Source: Cytophagales bacterium (GTDB taxonomy: Bacteria; Bacteroidota; Bacteroidia; Cytophagales; Microscillaceae). From it: 33,670 nucleotides of DNA. Below the pieces are notes generated by a model that saw only the letters and a list, made by a program, of their open reading frames with translations, did not search any database and was not told the origin of the DNA. Positions 18,034 to 26,411 of the stretch are shown piece by piece. The position numbers and the translations under genes were made by a program. Numbering within the stretch: position 1 is the stretch's first letter; each line of letters starts with the position of its first letter. The DNA is taken from positions 1-33,670 of the forward strand of contig JAAFJG010000051.1 of assembly GCA_013298075.1 (NCBI GenBank), read 5' to 3'.

Positions 18034-18078
18034 CGTCTCAATTAGACTATAATTTTAATTTTTTATAATAGATATAAT

Positions 18079-19353
18079 ATGTTGTTGCTAAATGTACTTC
18101 GTGAACAAACCGATAAAGTAATAGAAGGTTTAAAAAAACGCCATTTTCCCAATGCTGAAATATTGGTAAAAGAGGTTTTGGCTATAGATTTACGCAGACG
18201 TGAATCTCAAGTGGAATTAGATAATATTAATGCAGAAATGAATAAATTATCGAAATCTATTGGCGAATTAATGAAAAATGGCAAAAAAGAAGAAGCAGAA
18301 AAAGCAAAAAAAACGACATTAGACCTAAAAATAAAAACAAAAGAATTAGAAATAAAACTCAAAAATACAGAAGAAACTTTGTACGAAATGCACGTAAAGT
18401 TACCAAATGTACCTTTTGAAGACGTAAAAGCAGGAAAAGGAGCAGAAGATAACGAAATTATCAAAGAGCCAACGTCTTTGCCTGAATTACCTGAAAGTGC
18501 TTTGCCCCATTGGGATTTGATAAAACAATACGATATTATTGACTTTGATTTAGGAATTAAAATTGCAGGAGCAGGTTTTCCTGTTTATAAAGGAAAAGGG
18601 GCGAAATTACAACGTGCTTTGATAAATTTCTTTTTAGATGAGGCTGAAAAAGCAGGGTATAAAGAAATACAACCGCCTATTTTAATCAATAAAGAATCGG
18701 GTTTTGGTACGGGACAACTTCCTGATAAAGATGGACAAATGTATTTTGCGAATGAAGATGAATTGTATTTGATACCGACTGCGGAAGTGCCAATTACTAA
18801 TTTGTATCGCGATGTAATTATAGAAGAAAAAGATTTGCCCATCAAAAATGTAGGTTATACGCCTTGTTTTAGGCGTGAAGCAGGTTCTTGGGGGGCGCAT
18901 GTACGAGGTTTGAATCGCTTGCATCAATTTGATAAAGTGGAAATTGTACAAATTGCTCACCCTTCAAAATCATATCAGATTTTGGAAGAAATGAGTAAAT
19001 ATGTGCAAGGATTGTTAGAAAAATTAGAATTGCCTTATCGTGTATTGCGTTTGTGTGGAGGTGATATGGGCTTTACCTCTGCGATGACTTACGATATGGA
19101 AGTATATTCAGCCGCTCAAAAACGTTGGTTGGAAGTAAGTTCTGTGAGTAATTTTGAAACTTTTCAGGCAAATCGTTTGCAGTTAAGATATAGAGATGCA
19201 GACAAAAAAAATCATACTGCCCATACTTTAAATGGTAGTGCGTTGGCTTTACCCAGAATTGTGGCATCTATTTTAGAAAATAATCAAACGAATGAAGGCA
19301 TTAATATTCCAAAAATTTTAATACCTTACACAAAATTTGATGTAATTAATTAG
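18079..19353 (+). CDS. serS: Seryl-tRNA synthetase
   Basis: A 424-residue class II aminoacyl-tRNA synthetase charging tRNA-Ser and Sec tRNA. The N-terminal long coiled-coil arm (about 30-100, Lys/Glu rich) reaches the tRNA variable arm. In the catalytic domain, TAEVPITNLYRDVI is the serine-binding strand, GYTPCFRREAGSWGAHVRGLNRLHQFDKVE is motif 2, and NGSALALPRIVASILENNQT is motif 3 with the ATP-binding Arg. It is full length with its own promoter. Confidence 0.97.
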   Translation: MLLLNVLREQTDKVIEGLKKRHFPNAEILVKEVLAIDLRRRESQVELDNINAEMNKLSKSIGELMKNGKKEEAEKAKKTTLDLKIKTKELEIKLKNTEETLYEMHVKLPNVPFEDVKAGKGAEDNEIIKEPTSLPELPESALPHWDLIKQYDIIDFDLGIKIAGAGFPVYKGKGAKLQRALINFFLDEAEKAGYKEIQPPILINKESGFGTGQLPDKDGQMYFANEDELYLIPTAEVPITNLYRDVIIEEKDLPIKNVGYTPCFRREAGSWGAHVRGLNRLHQFDKVEIVQIAHPSKSYQILEEMSKYVQGLLEKLELPYRVLRLCGGDMGFTSAMTYDMEVYSAAQKRWLEVSSVSNFETFQANRLQLRYRDADKKNHTAHTLNGSALALPRIVASILENNQTNEGINIPKILIPYTKFDVIN

Positions 19354-19542
19354 AAAATAGTTACTTTTTTTAAAATATAAGAATAAATAAAAGGTATTAA
19401 ATTGATAAAAAAAATATTATTTTTTGTTTTTATAAAAATAAATCATAAATTGCAATCGAAAAAATTACTTAAAAAAAAAAAATAATTTAAAATAACTTGT
19501 TTTTCAACTAAAATAAACGAAAAATATATAAAAAAATTTACT

Positions 19543-20571
19543 ATGAAAAAGACATTACTTTTTTTGTTGCTGATGGTTCTTGTATCCATTTCAACAAACA
19601 TTTATGCACAAAAAACGCCTCCAAGTCAACTAATTGAAAAATATTGGAGTGTAGGTGTCCAAGTAAACGCATTCAATTATTTTGGAGATTTGAATCCGTT
19701 GAAACAATATGTTTCTACAAAAATTGAGTTCACTCGCCCCAATTTTGCGATTAATATTTCTAAAAAAATGACTAGAAATTTGTCTATTCGTGCAAGTTTG
19801 GGGTATGGTAGGATTGTCGGAGATGATTCTCAATCTGCAAACGTGAAAAATTTAGAAAGTGTGGGAAGATATGGTCGTAATTTACACTTCCGTAACGATA
19901 TTTTTGAATTGGCTTTCGTAGGTATTTATGAATTTAAAAGTAGCAAAGGACGTTTTTATCGCCGTTCTTATTTAACTCCTTATGTGATGGCAGGGATTGC
20001 AGGAATTTATCATAATCCAAAAGCAAAAACCGCAGAAAGTATGGGCGGAAATTGGGTTGCTTTACAACCATTAGGTACAGAAGGACAAGGAAAACAAGGA
20101 TATGCCAAAGCATATTCTTTATGGCAATTAGCATTTCCAGTAGGCGTTGGTTTGCGTTATCGTTTGAATGATAAATTAGATATTTCTGCTGAAATTGGAT
20201 TCAGAATTACAACCACTGACCATTTAGATGATGTAGGTGGACGTTATGCAAATCTTAGAGATTTAGACTCTGATTTAGCAAGAAAAATGGCTGACCGTTC
20301 AGCAGAGCCAACTTCTGCCTTGACAGGACAAGCACGTGATATGGCAGCCTTGACTGCTGTGGTGGGTGGTGCTACCAATATGTACGGTTCAAATGATGAT
20401 TTGGGTAATTTAGTTCCTGTGGCAGGTTATCAACGTTTATTAGGTTATGGTTTGAAAGGGGATGTAAGAGGTTCAGGTGGATTTGCCAAAAATGATATGT
20501 ATGTAGTAACAGGTTTTCACTTGAATTATATATTGACTACACGTCGTCATCCACGTTATCGTAGTAGATAA
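19543..20571 (+). CDS. DUF6089 outer-membrane beta-barrel protein (PorG-like)
   Basis: A 342-residue protein with a signal peptide (MKKTLLFLLLMVLVSISTNIYA, cut before Q23) and alternating amphipathic strands typical of a small outer-membrane barrel. The segments FNYFGDLNP, FTRPNFAINISKKMTRNLSIRASLGYGRIVGDD and RNLHFRNDIFELAFVGIYEF are the DUF6089 pattern, the family that includes the type IX secretion protein PorG. A long insert near residues 230-290 is rich in Asp, Ala and Gly. It stands 109 bp before a PorE-like gene on the same strand, supporting a shared envelope machine. The PorG equivalence is inferred. Confidence 0.75.
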   Translation: MKKTLLFLLLMVLVSISTNIYAQKTPPSQLIEKYWSVGVQVNAFNYFGDLNPLKQYVSTKIEFTRPNFAINISKKMTRNLSIRASLGYGRIVGDDSQSANVKNLESVGRYGRNLHFRNDIFELAFVGIYEFKSSKGRFYRRSYLTPYVMAGIAGIYHNPKAKTAESMGGNWVALQPLGTEGQGKQGYAKAYSLWQLAFPVGVGLRYRLNDKLDISAEIGFRITTTDHLDDVGGRYANLRDLDSDLARKMADRSAEPTSALTGQARDMAALTAVVGGATNMYGSNDDLGNLVPVAGYQRLLGYGLKGDVRGSGGFAKNDMYVVTGFHLNYILTTRRHPRYRSR

Positions 20572-20595
20572 TTTTAGATTTTTATTCATGTATCG

Positions 20596-20636
20596 AAACT
20601 AATTTTTGAATTAGTTTTGGTATATGTATTTATACC
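20596..20636. other. Two adjacent hairpins between the PorG-like and PorE-like genes
   Basis: AAACTAATT (20596-20604) pairs with AATTAGTTT (20609-20617), then GGTATA (20619-20624) pairs with TATACC (20631-20636). They could act as an attenuator or mRNA processing site that sets different levels of the two proteins. Confidence 0.4.
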
Positions 20637-20680
20637 ACAAATATAATTCTTTTAAATTATAAAAAAAACAAAAATATAGT

Positions 20681-22450
20681 ATGAAAAAGATTTTAACTTT
20701 AACATTTTTTCTGATATTCTTAGGCTTATCTTATCAAATAAAAGCACAAGACAGAGAAATAGCACGCTTAAATAAAGAAGCACAAATGTCAATGGAATAT
20801 AATGAATATAACTCTGCGATGGAGATATATAAAGATCTATTGAAATCAAAGCCAAATGAATTAGAGTATAACTATCAAATGGGAGTCTGTTTGTTGTATT
20901 CATCTTCAAAAAAAGAAGGATTTTCTTATTTGAAAAAAGTATATGACCAAACACCTGATTTCAAACCTGAACTTCCTTATATGTTGGCGCAAGCGTATCA
21001 TTCTAAAGCAGAATATGAAACTGCTAAAGAAATGTATCAAAAAGCAAAACCTGTACTTGAAAAAGCAAAAAGCGAAGCAAGTGCATCAAAAATGAAAAGA
21101 CGTGCTAAAGAAAAAAGAGTAGCCGATTTAGATAACATGATAAAAATGTGCGACAAAAAAGCCTCTGAATGTGATAATGGTACTAAATACTCTAAAGAAC
21201 CTATTTATGCAGACATCGAAAATTTAGGTGGAAACATCAATAGTGCAGGACCAGATTATACGCCTTTGATTCCATCTGATACATCTTTTATGGTATTTAC
21301 TTCACGCAGACCCGAAAATGTAGGTAAAAGAGTAGATTATTCTGACAATGAATATTTTGAAGACGTGTATATGTCTGAAAATAAAAATGGTAAATTCGGA
21401 AAAGCACAAAATATTTCCAATCTAAATAAAAAATATCATGATGCTGCTGCTGCTCTTTCTTCTGATGGAAATTTATTGTTGATATACAGAGATAACACAA
21501 AAACAAAAGGTGATTTGTATCAAAGCAAAAGAAACAGCAAAAAAGATATGTTTCCAGAGCCAAAAAAAATGAACAAAAATATCAATTCTAAATTCCAAGA
21601 AACGGCTGCTTGTATCACTCCTGATGGAAATACAATGTATTTTGCAAGCGACAGACCAGGTGGAATGGGCGGATTAGATATTTATGTAGTCAAAAAAGAA
21701 GGAAATGATTGGGGCGTACCTAAAAATATGGGCGCACCTATCAATACCTCTTTTGATGATGACTCTCCTTTTTTGACTAATGATGGAAAAACTTTTTATT
21801 TTAGTTCAAAAGGACACGATACAATGGGTGGATTTGATATTTTCCGTTCTTCAAAAGAAGGTGATACATTTGGACAACCTGAAAATTTAGGAACTCCTAT
21901 CAATGGACCTGAAGATGACGCACATTTAGTATTGACTGATGATGGCAAAATGGGATTTTATGTATCAGCAGAAGAAGGTGGAATGGGTGATAAAGATATT
22001 TATCGTTTGAGCGCTCCAAAACGTACTATGGTTAAATTAGATAAAAATGGTTTGAATATCACACCTCCCGGAAGTGCTAAAACTGACGTAGATAAACCTG
22101 CTGCAAAACCTGATTTTAAATTTTTAGTATTGTTTGATTATGATAAAAGTAATTTGAACAAACCAATTTCACAAGAATCTTGTAATAGTTTATTGAAATT
22201 TATGCAAGAAAATCCTTCAATAAGAGTTGAATTGGGCGGACATACTTGTAATATTGGTTCTGCGGCTTATAATCAAGCACTTTCTACACAAAGAGCAAAG
22301 GCAGTAGCCAATTATATGATTGAAAGAGGAATAGATGCTAATCGTGTGGAAGTAAAAGGATATAACTTTGAAAAACCTGCTTATCCTAATTCAAATGAAA
22401 AAAATCGTACTTTGAACAGACGTACAGAATTTCAAATATTGGATAAATAA
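20681..22450 (+). CDS. TPR-PD40-OmpA envelope protein (PorE-like)
   Basis: 589 residues. A signal peptide ends at about A22 (YQIKAQ). TPR repeats cover about 28-130 (EYNSAMEIYKDLLKSKP). A PD40/WD40-like beta-propeller at about 175-450 has repeats such as CITPDGNTMYFASDRPGGMGGLDIY and FLTNDGKTFYFSSKGHDTMGGFDIF. The OmpA_C peptidoglycan-binding domain is at about 484-588. This order matches type IX secretion protein PorE and related gliding/secretion anchors. In the OmpA domain, the Asp that binds diaminopimelate in HTDN is Cys523 (GHTCNIG), while the matching Arg (R538) remains. It follows the PorG-like barrel and is closed by a strong terminator. Confidence 0.85.
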   Translation: MKKILTLTFFLIFLGLSYQIKAQDREIARLNKEAQMSMEYNEYNSAMEIYKDLLKSKPNELEYNYQMGVCLLYSSSKKEGFSYLKKVYDQTPDFKPELPYMLAQAYHSKAEYETAKEMYQKAKPVLEKAKSEASASKMKRRAKEKRVADLDNMIKMCDKKASECDNGTKYSKEPIYADIENLGGNINSAGPDYTPLIPSDTSFMVFTSRRPENVGKRVDYSDNEYFEDVYMSENKNGKFGKAQNISNLNKKYHDAAAALSSDGNLLLIYRDNTKTKGDLYQSKRNSKKDMFPEPKKMNKNINSKFQETAACITPDGNTMYFASDRPGGMGGLDIYVVKKEGNDWGVPKNMGAPINTSFDDDSPFLTNDGKTFYFSSKGHDTMGGFDIFRSSKEGDTFGQPENLGTPINGPEDDAHLVLTDDGKMGFYVSAEEGGMGDKDIYRLSAPKRTMVKLDKNGLNITPPGSAKTDVDKPAAKPDFKFLVLFDYDKSNLNKPISQESCNSLLKFMQENPSIRVELGGHTCNIGSAAYNQALSTQRAKAVANYMIERGIDANRVEVKGYNFEKPAYPNSNEKNRTLNRRTEFQILDK

Positions 22451-22466
22451 TCGATTTTGAAAATAT

Positions 22467-22504
22467 AAAAAAAAGCCTTTGCAGTAATGTAAAGGCTTTT
22501 TTTT
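22467..22504 (+). terminator. Terminator of the PorE-like gene
   Basis: AAAAAAAAGCCTTT (22467-22480) with AAAGGCTTTTTTTT (22491-22504) around a 10-nt loop. A classic stem with a T tract. Confidence 0.85.
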
Positions 22505-22520
22505 ATTATTATATCGAATA

Positions 22521-22558
22521 AAAAAAATCTAATTATATTACAATAATTAGATTTTTTT
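22521..22558 (-). terminator. Second terminator, for the converging YceI gene
   Basis: AAAAAAATCTAATTAT (22521-22536) pairs with ATAATTAGATTTTTTT (22543-22558). Its position 28 bp past the YceI stop suggests it serves the minus strand, though it is symmetric. Confidence 0.7.
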
Positions 22559-22585
22559 ATTTTTAATTTACTTTTGAAAAGAAAA

Positions 22586-23287
22586 TTATTTTTTTGCAGT
22601 TATATCAAAACCGATATGAACAGTAGGATTAATAAATGAATTTTTTATTGATTTATCACTTCCGTAAGAAAGTTTCCAATCTGTTCTTTCAATATTGAAT
22701 TTTGCTACTGCTTTTACATTACCATCTTTATCTACAGTAATTTTTGCAGGAAAACTAATAGATTTTTTTATGCCTTTCAATTCTAAATTACCTGTTACTC
22801 GTGAATTAGGGTCAGACAAAGTATATTTTTTTTCTTTTTCTTCACCATCATCTTTTTTAGACTTTGAATAACCTACTACATTTGTGATTTCAAAAGTTGC
22901 TTTAGGGAATTTTTCTACATCAAAAAAATCATTATCTTTTAAATGTTTTTCTAATTTTCCTTTTCCTTTGTCTTCAGTTAAATCTTTTACTTCTAAAGTA
23001 TTGATGTCAATCGTAAAACTTCCACCTACTACTTTTCTTTCTTTCACAGATAATTTACCTTCTGATAATTTGAAAGTACCATCGTGTCTATCCGTTGCTT
23101 TTGTGCCTACCCAAGTAACTACGCTTGATTTTGTATCCACCGCTACTTCCTCACTTTCAGCAGATTTTTTTTCATCTACTTTTTTTGCTTCGCTTGTTTC
23201 TGCTTTATCGCTTTTAGGGGCTTGTGAGCAATTTGTTGCTAAAAAAGCAACTGCTGAACTTAATAATATCGTTTTTAAGAAATTCAT
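22586..23287 (-). CDS. YceI-family lipoprotein (copy 1)
   Basis: 233 residues. Signal peptide MNFLKTILLSSAVAFLATNC has its lipobox Cys at position 20. A Lys/Glu/Ser-rich linker runs to about 50, then the YceI lipocalin-like barrel. YceI hallmarks are SSVVTWVGTKATDRHDGTFKL, GGSFTIDINTLEV, HLKDNDFFDVEKFPKATFEIT, VTGNLELKGIKKSISFPA and FNIERTDWKLSYGSD. The barrel binds isoprenoid-type lipids in characterised members, but the ligand here is unknown. A second copy lies upstream at 23555; the two arose by tandem duplication. This copy keeps lipidation and is probably membrane anchored. Confidence 0.93.
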   Translation of the reverse strand: MNFLKTILLSSAVAFLATNCSQAPKSDKAETSEAKKVDEKKSAESEEVAVDTKSSVVTWVGTKATDRHDGTFKLSEGKLSVKERKVVGGSFTIDINTLEVKDLTEDKGKGKLEKHLKDNDFFDVEKFPKATFEITNVVGYSKSKKDDGEEKEKKYTLSDPNSRVTGNLELKGIKKSISFPAKITVDKDGNVKAVAKFNIERTDWKLSYGSDKSIKNSFINPTVHIGFDITAKK

Positions 23288-23372
23288 AATAATAATAATA
23301 AAATAAAAATTTAAGATAAAAATTAAAAAATATCATTTAAAAAAATAAACGATTCGATGTAATAACATTTAA

Positions 23373-23537
23373 TTGATATAAATAGTTTCAAAAATTTCAA
23401 AAATCACTTATTTTATTGAGTTGAATAGCACGTTTTGCCATCATTACACAATCTTTGACAATAAAAATCAGAGGTTTAAATCTTTCATCTTTTGTAAAAC
23501 CTTGTTTGTAACGATAATAAATTTGTTGCAAAACAAC
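23373..23537. repeat. Direct repeat, left copy (duplicated phosphotransferase 3' end)
   Basis: 165 bp matching 24301-24465 with three mismatches, offset 928 bp. It marks the tandem duplication that includes the YceI gene. Confidence 0.95.
23397..23537 (-). pseudogene. 3' fragment of the phosphotransferase gene
   Basis: It encodes about the last 47 residues of the protein at 24325-25389 (from VVLQQIYYRYKQGF to KISDF), with a single visible residue change before the stop. It has no start and no upstream domain. It is a remnant left when a block of YceI plus the phosphotransferase 3' end was duplicated in tandem. It lies between the two YceI genes. Confidence 0.92.
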
Positions 23538-23554
23538 CAATAATTCGAATAAAA

Positions 23555-24253
23555 TTATTTTTTTGCAATAACCTCAAAACCAATATGAACAGTAGGGCGA
23601 ATAAATTTATCCCCTAATGATTTATCACTTCCATAAGAGATTTTCCAATCCGTTCTATCTATGTTAAATTTTGCTTCTGTTTTTACGTTACCTTTTTTAT
23701 CCACAGTTATTTTTGCAGGAAATGTAATAGATTTTTTTATGCCTTTCAATTCTAAATTACCTGTTACTAATGAATTGGGCACAGACAAAATATATTTTTC
23801 TTCATTTTGCTCAACATATTTTTCAGGTTTTGTATAATCTTTTATACTTGTAATTTCAAAAGTTGCTGTAGGAAATTTTTTTACTTCAAAGAAATCAACA
23901 CTTTTTAAATGTCCTTCTAATTTGAACTTTCCGCTACTTTGAGTTAAATCTTTTACATCTAAAGAATTGACGTCAATTGTAAAACTTCCGCCTACTACTT
24001 TTTTATTTTTTACAGATAATTTACCTTCTGATAATTTGAAAGTACCATTATGTTTACCAGTTACTTTTGTACCTATCCAAGTAACTACACTTGATGTTGT
24101 GTCCACAGATATTTCTTTACTTTCAGCAAATTTTTCTCTCTCTACTTTTTTTGCTTCGCTTGTTTCAGCTTTATAGCCTTTAGGTGCTTGTGTGAAATTT
24201 ATTGCTAAGAAAGCAACCATTGAACTTAATAATATTGTTTTTAGAAAATTCAT
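23555..24253 (-). CDS. YceI-family protein (copy 2), lipobox lost
   Basis: 232 residues from ATG 24253; the frame extends to 24328, but that would overlap the phosphotransferase stop and lacks homology with copy 1. The signal peptide MNFLKTILLSSMVAFLAINF aligns exactly with copy 1, but the lipobox Cys20 is Phe, so the protein should be secreted or membrane-tethered by its signal and not lipidated. The YceI barrel is intact: SSVVTWIGTKVTGKHNGTFKL, GGSFTIDVNSLDV, VTGNLELKGIKKSITFPA, RTDWKISYGSD. By eye about 70 % of residues match copy 1. A changed cell location is inferred. Confidence 0.9.
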   Translation of the reverse strand: MNFLKTILLSSMVAFLAINFTQAPKGYKAETSEAKKVEREKFAESKEISVDTTSSVVTWIGTKVTGKHNGTFKLSEGKLSVKNKKVVGGSFTIDVNSLDVKDLTQSSGKFKLEGHLKSVDFFEVKKFPTATFEITSIKDYTKPEKYVEQNEEKYILSVPNSLVTGNLELKGIKKSITFPAKITVDKKGNVKTEAKFNIDRTDWKISYGSDKSLGDKFIRPTVHIGFEVIAKK

Positions 24254-24300
24254 AATAACAAAATGTTTACGTTTATAATTTAAAAACTTTAATAATACCT

Positions 24301-24465
24301 TTGATACAAATAGTTTCAAAAATTTCAAAAATTACTTATTTTATTGAGTTGAATAGCACGTTTTGCCATCATTACACAATCTTTGACAATAAAAATCAGA
24401 GGTTTAAATCTTTCATCTTTTGTAAAACCTTGTTTGTAACGATAATAAATTTGTTGTAAAACAAC
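24301..24465. repeat. Direct repeat, right copy (within the phosphotransferase gene end)
   Basis: Partner of 23373-23537. It covers the 3' end of the intact gene and 24 bp beyond its stop. Confidence 0.95.
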
Positions 24466-25389
24466 TGACAATTTGAACAAAGCAAAAGCATAATAAAAAA
24501 CTAAATTTTCTACTTTTTGCTTTCTTTTTTCTTCATATATTTCTACTGCCTCTTGTCGGCTTATCATACCTTCGATAATAGGCACATTCAAAGAATTTAA
24601 CAACAAAGAGTCATTTTTTTCGGGCAAATAACCCAATGCAATGCCCAAATCGGTATTTGAATCACCCACAGTACTCATTTCCCAATCTAACACACCAATA
24701 ATTTCGCTCAAATTATTTTGATTTAAAACCACATTATCATATTTATAATCATTGTGTAAAAAAGTTGGTTTTAAATTATCTTCTTTTTGATTGCTTGCCA
24801 ACCAATGTATCACAAAATCTATGTCCGCAATTTCATCGGTTTTAGAATGATTATATCTTTGAATCCAACCCGAAATTTGTCTTTCTAAATATCCTTCAGG
24901 CTTACCAATTTCTATCAATTTTGTTTCATAAATATCAATATTATGCATATCAGCCAAATTTTCAATGAGATTTTGACTTAGTTTTTTTGCCATATCTTTT
25001 GATAGGTCAATGGTTTGTTTTGCCCTCAAAATTGTCCCTTTTATTCTTTCCATCACATAAAAAGGTGAGCCAATAATGGTCAAATCATCAGAATAAACCA
25101 CTGTTTTGGGTGATTTTTCGTAGCATTTATTTATCAAAGACAATACTTTATGTTCTCTTTGCATATCGTGTCCTTTGTTGATATGTTCTGCTCCTTTGGG
25201 AGGACGGCGTAAAATAAATTCTTTTTCGCCTAATTTTAATAAATAAGTTAGATTAGAATAACCGCCCGGAAATTGTAAAATTTCTAAAGGTAAATGATTG
25301 GTTTCTAAAATTTGATTGAGAAAAATGGCTAATTTTTCCGTAGGAATTTCCTCGCCTTCTCTGATATTTTTTGCTTCGTCTGTATTCAT
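24325..25389 (-). CDS. Phosphotransferase of the APH family (ACAD10/11-like)
   Basis: A 354-residue kinase-fold enzyme. The nucleotide loop region is LQFPGGYSNLTYLLKLGEKEFILRRPPKG (about 39-66). The Brenner motif is HNDYKYDN (H212, D214, N219), and the metal-binding DWE (D235) is in GVLDWEMSTVGD. LRRPP and the GYLERQISGW segment place it with the ACAD10/11-like group, where members phosphorylate 4-hydroxyacyl-CoAs in some organisms and are not antibiotic-resistance enzymes. That substrate is inferred. It is 3 bp downstream of a LytTR regulator, so it is almost surely in one operon. Confidence 0.9.
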   Translation of the reverse strand: MNTDEAKNIREGEEIPTEKLAIFLNQILETNHLPLEILQFPGGYSNLTYLLKLGEKEFILRRPPKGAEHINKGHDMQREHKVLSLINKCYEKSPKTVVYSDDLTIIGSPFYVMERIKGTILRAKQTIDLSKDMAKKLSQNLIENLADMHNIDIYETKLIEIGKPEGYLERQISGWIQRYNHSKTDEIADIDFVIHWLASNQKEDNLKPTFLHNDYKYDNVVLNQNNLSEIIGVLDWEMSTVGDSNTDLGIALGYLPEKNDSLLLNSLNVPIIEGMISRQEAVEIYEEKRKQKVENLVFYYAFALFKLSVVLQQIYYRYKQGFTKDERFKPLIFIVKDCVMMAKRAIQLNKISNF

Positions 25390-25392
25390 TTT

Positions 25393-26145
25393 TTAGTGTT
25401 GTGCTAATCTATCCATTAATAAATTTTTTTTATCTTGTGCCAAAGGTATTTCTTTTTTGTTGTTCATTGTGATTGTATAGTTTTTTTTATCGATTTTAAG
25501 AATTTTTTTAATATTTATTAAATAACTTCTATGACTTTTAAAAAAATTATCTTGAACTTCTAAATATTCAAAATTAGTCAATCTTTTCGAAATCAAAATC
25601 ATGCCTTGCGTTTCTGTATAAAAATTACAATAACCACTATCTGCCTCAATAAAAACAATATCAGATAATTTGACGATATGTAATTCTTCTGCAGTTTGTA
25701 AAATTACTTTTTTATCTTGACTATTTTGCATATTTTCTAATAAAACCTTATAATTTTGTGCTTCATTTTCTATTTTTGGGCGAGCGAGTAATTTTTTTAC
25801 GGCTCTTTCTAATGCTTCAAAACGCACAGGTTTTAAAATATAATCTACGGCAGAAATCTCGAAAGCCTGCAAAGAATATTCGCTATACGCGGTTACAAAA
25901 ATGATTTTAAAATTTATCTTGGCATTATCAAAAAAATCTAACAAATCAAAACCACTATAAGTAGGCATTTCAATATCCAAAAAAACAACGTCAGGCTGCA
26001 AAGTATTGATGGCTTTTACGGCTTCGGGAACGTCTTTACATTCTTGAATAATGGTAATGTTATCAGCAAAACTTTCTTCTAACATACCTCTCAGCACATT
26101 TCTTGCCATTGGTTCATCATCAACAATGATAGTTTTTAGCATCAT
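25393..26145 (-). CDS. LytTR-family response regulator
   Basis: 250 residues. The REC domain (1-120) has acidic pocket D9-D10, phosphoacceptor D57 (VVFLDIEMP), VTAYSEYSLQAF and the Lys of ILKPV. The LytTR domain (about 150-248) has LHIVKLSDIVFIEADSGYCNFY and NFFKSHRSYLINIKKI. Two ATGs (26145 and 26142) are in tandem; either may start. It is transcribed ahead of the phosphotransferase gene, 3 bp apart. No sensor kinase is in the window. It is the second orphan LytTR regulator here, and the two are clearly different proteins. Confidence 0.92.
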   Translation of the reverse strand: MMLKTIIVDDEPMARNVLRGMLEESFADNITIIQECKDVPEAVKAINTLQPDVVFLDIEMPTYSGFDLLDFFDNAKINFKIIFVTAYSEYSLQAFEISAVDYILKPVRFEALERAVKKLLARPKIENEAQNYKVLLENMQNSQDKKVILQTAEELHIVKLSDIVFIEADSGYCNFYTETQGMILISKRLTNFEYLEVQDNFFKSHRSYLINIKKILKIDKKNYTITMNNKKEIPLAQDKKNLLMDRLAQH

Positions 26146-26170
26146 ATTTTTATTTTGTATTATGTTTTAG

Positions 26171-26178
26171 CAAAAGTA
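26171..26178 (-). promoter_or_regulatory. -7 promoter element of the LytTR-phosphotransferase operon
   Basis: On the minus strand it reads TACTTTTG, matching TAnnTTTG, 25 bp before the ATG at 26145. No -33 TTG is clear. Confidence 0.5.
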
Positions 26179-26411
26179 ATCATTGTTTTTTAATATTTTT
26201 TGGTTTGTAAAAAAAATATTTTGTAGATGGTATGCATGATGAAAAAAATGTAAAAAAAATACCTTTAAAAAATCATAAATATAGTTCTAAAAATATTTTT
26301 AGAACAGGACTTAATATCGTTCGTGAAATTTTTATAAAGAAAAGGGAAATTTTTTTTATCGATACTTGGAATAATTTTATTGATGAATTTATTCATCGGA
26401 CAAGAATTAGG

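Noticed and set aside
24325-25389. Aminoglycoside resistance kinase
   Set aside because: The Brenner motif is shared, but the N-terminal LRRPP and overall pattern fit the ACAD10/11-like group.
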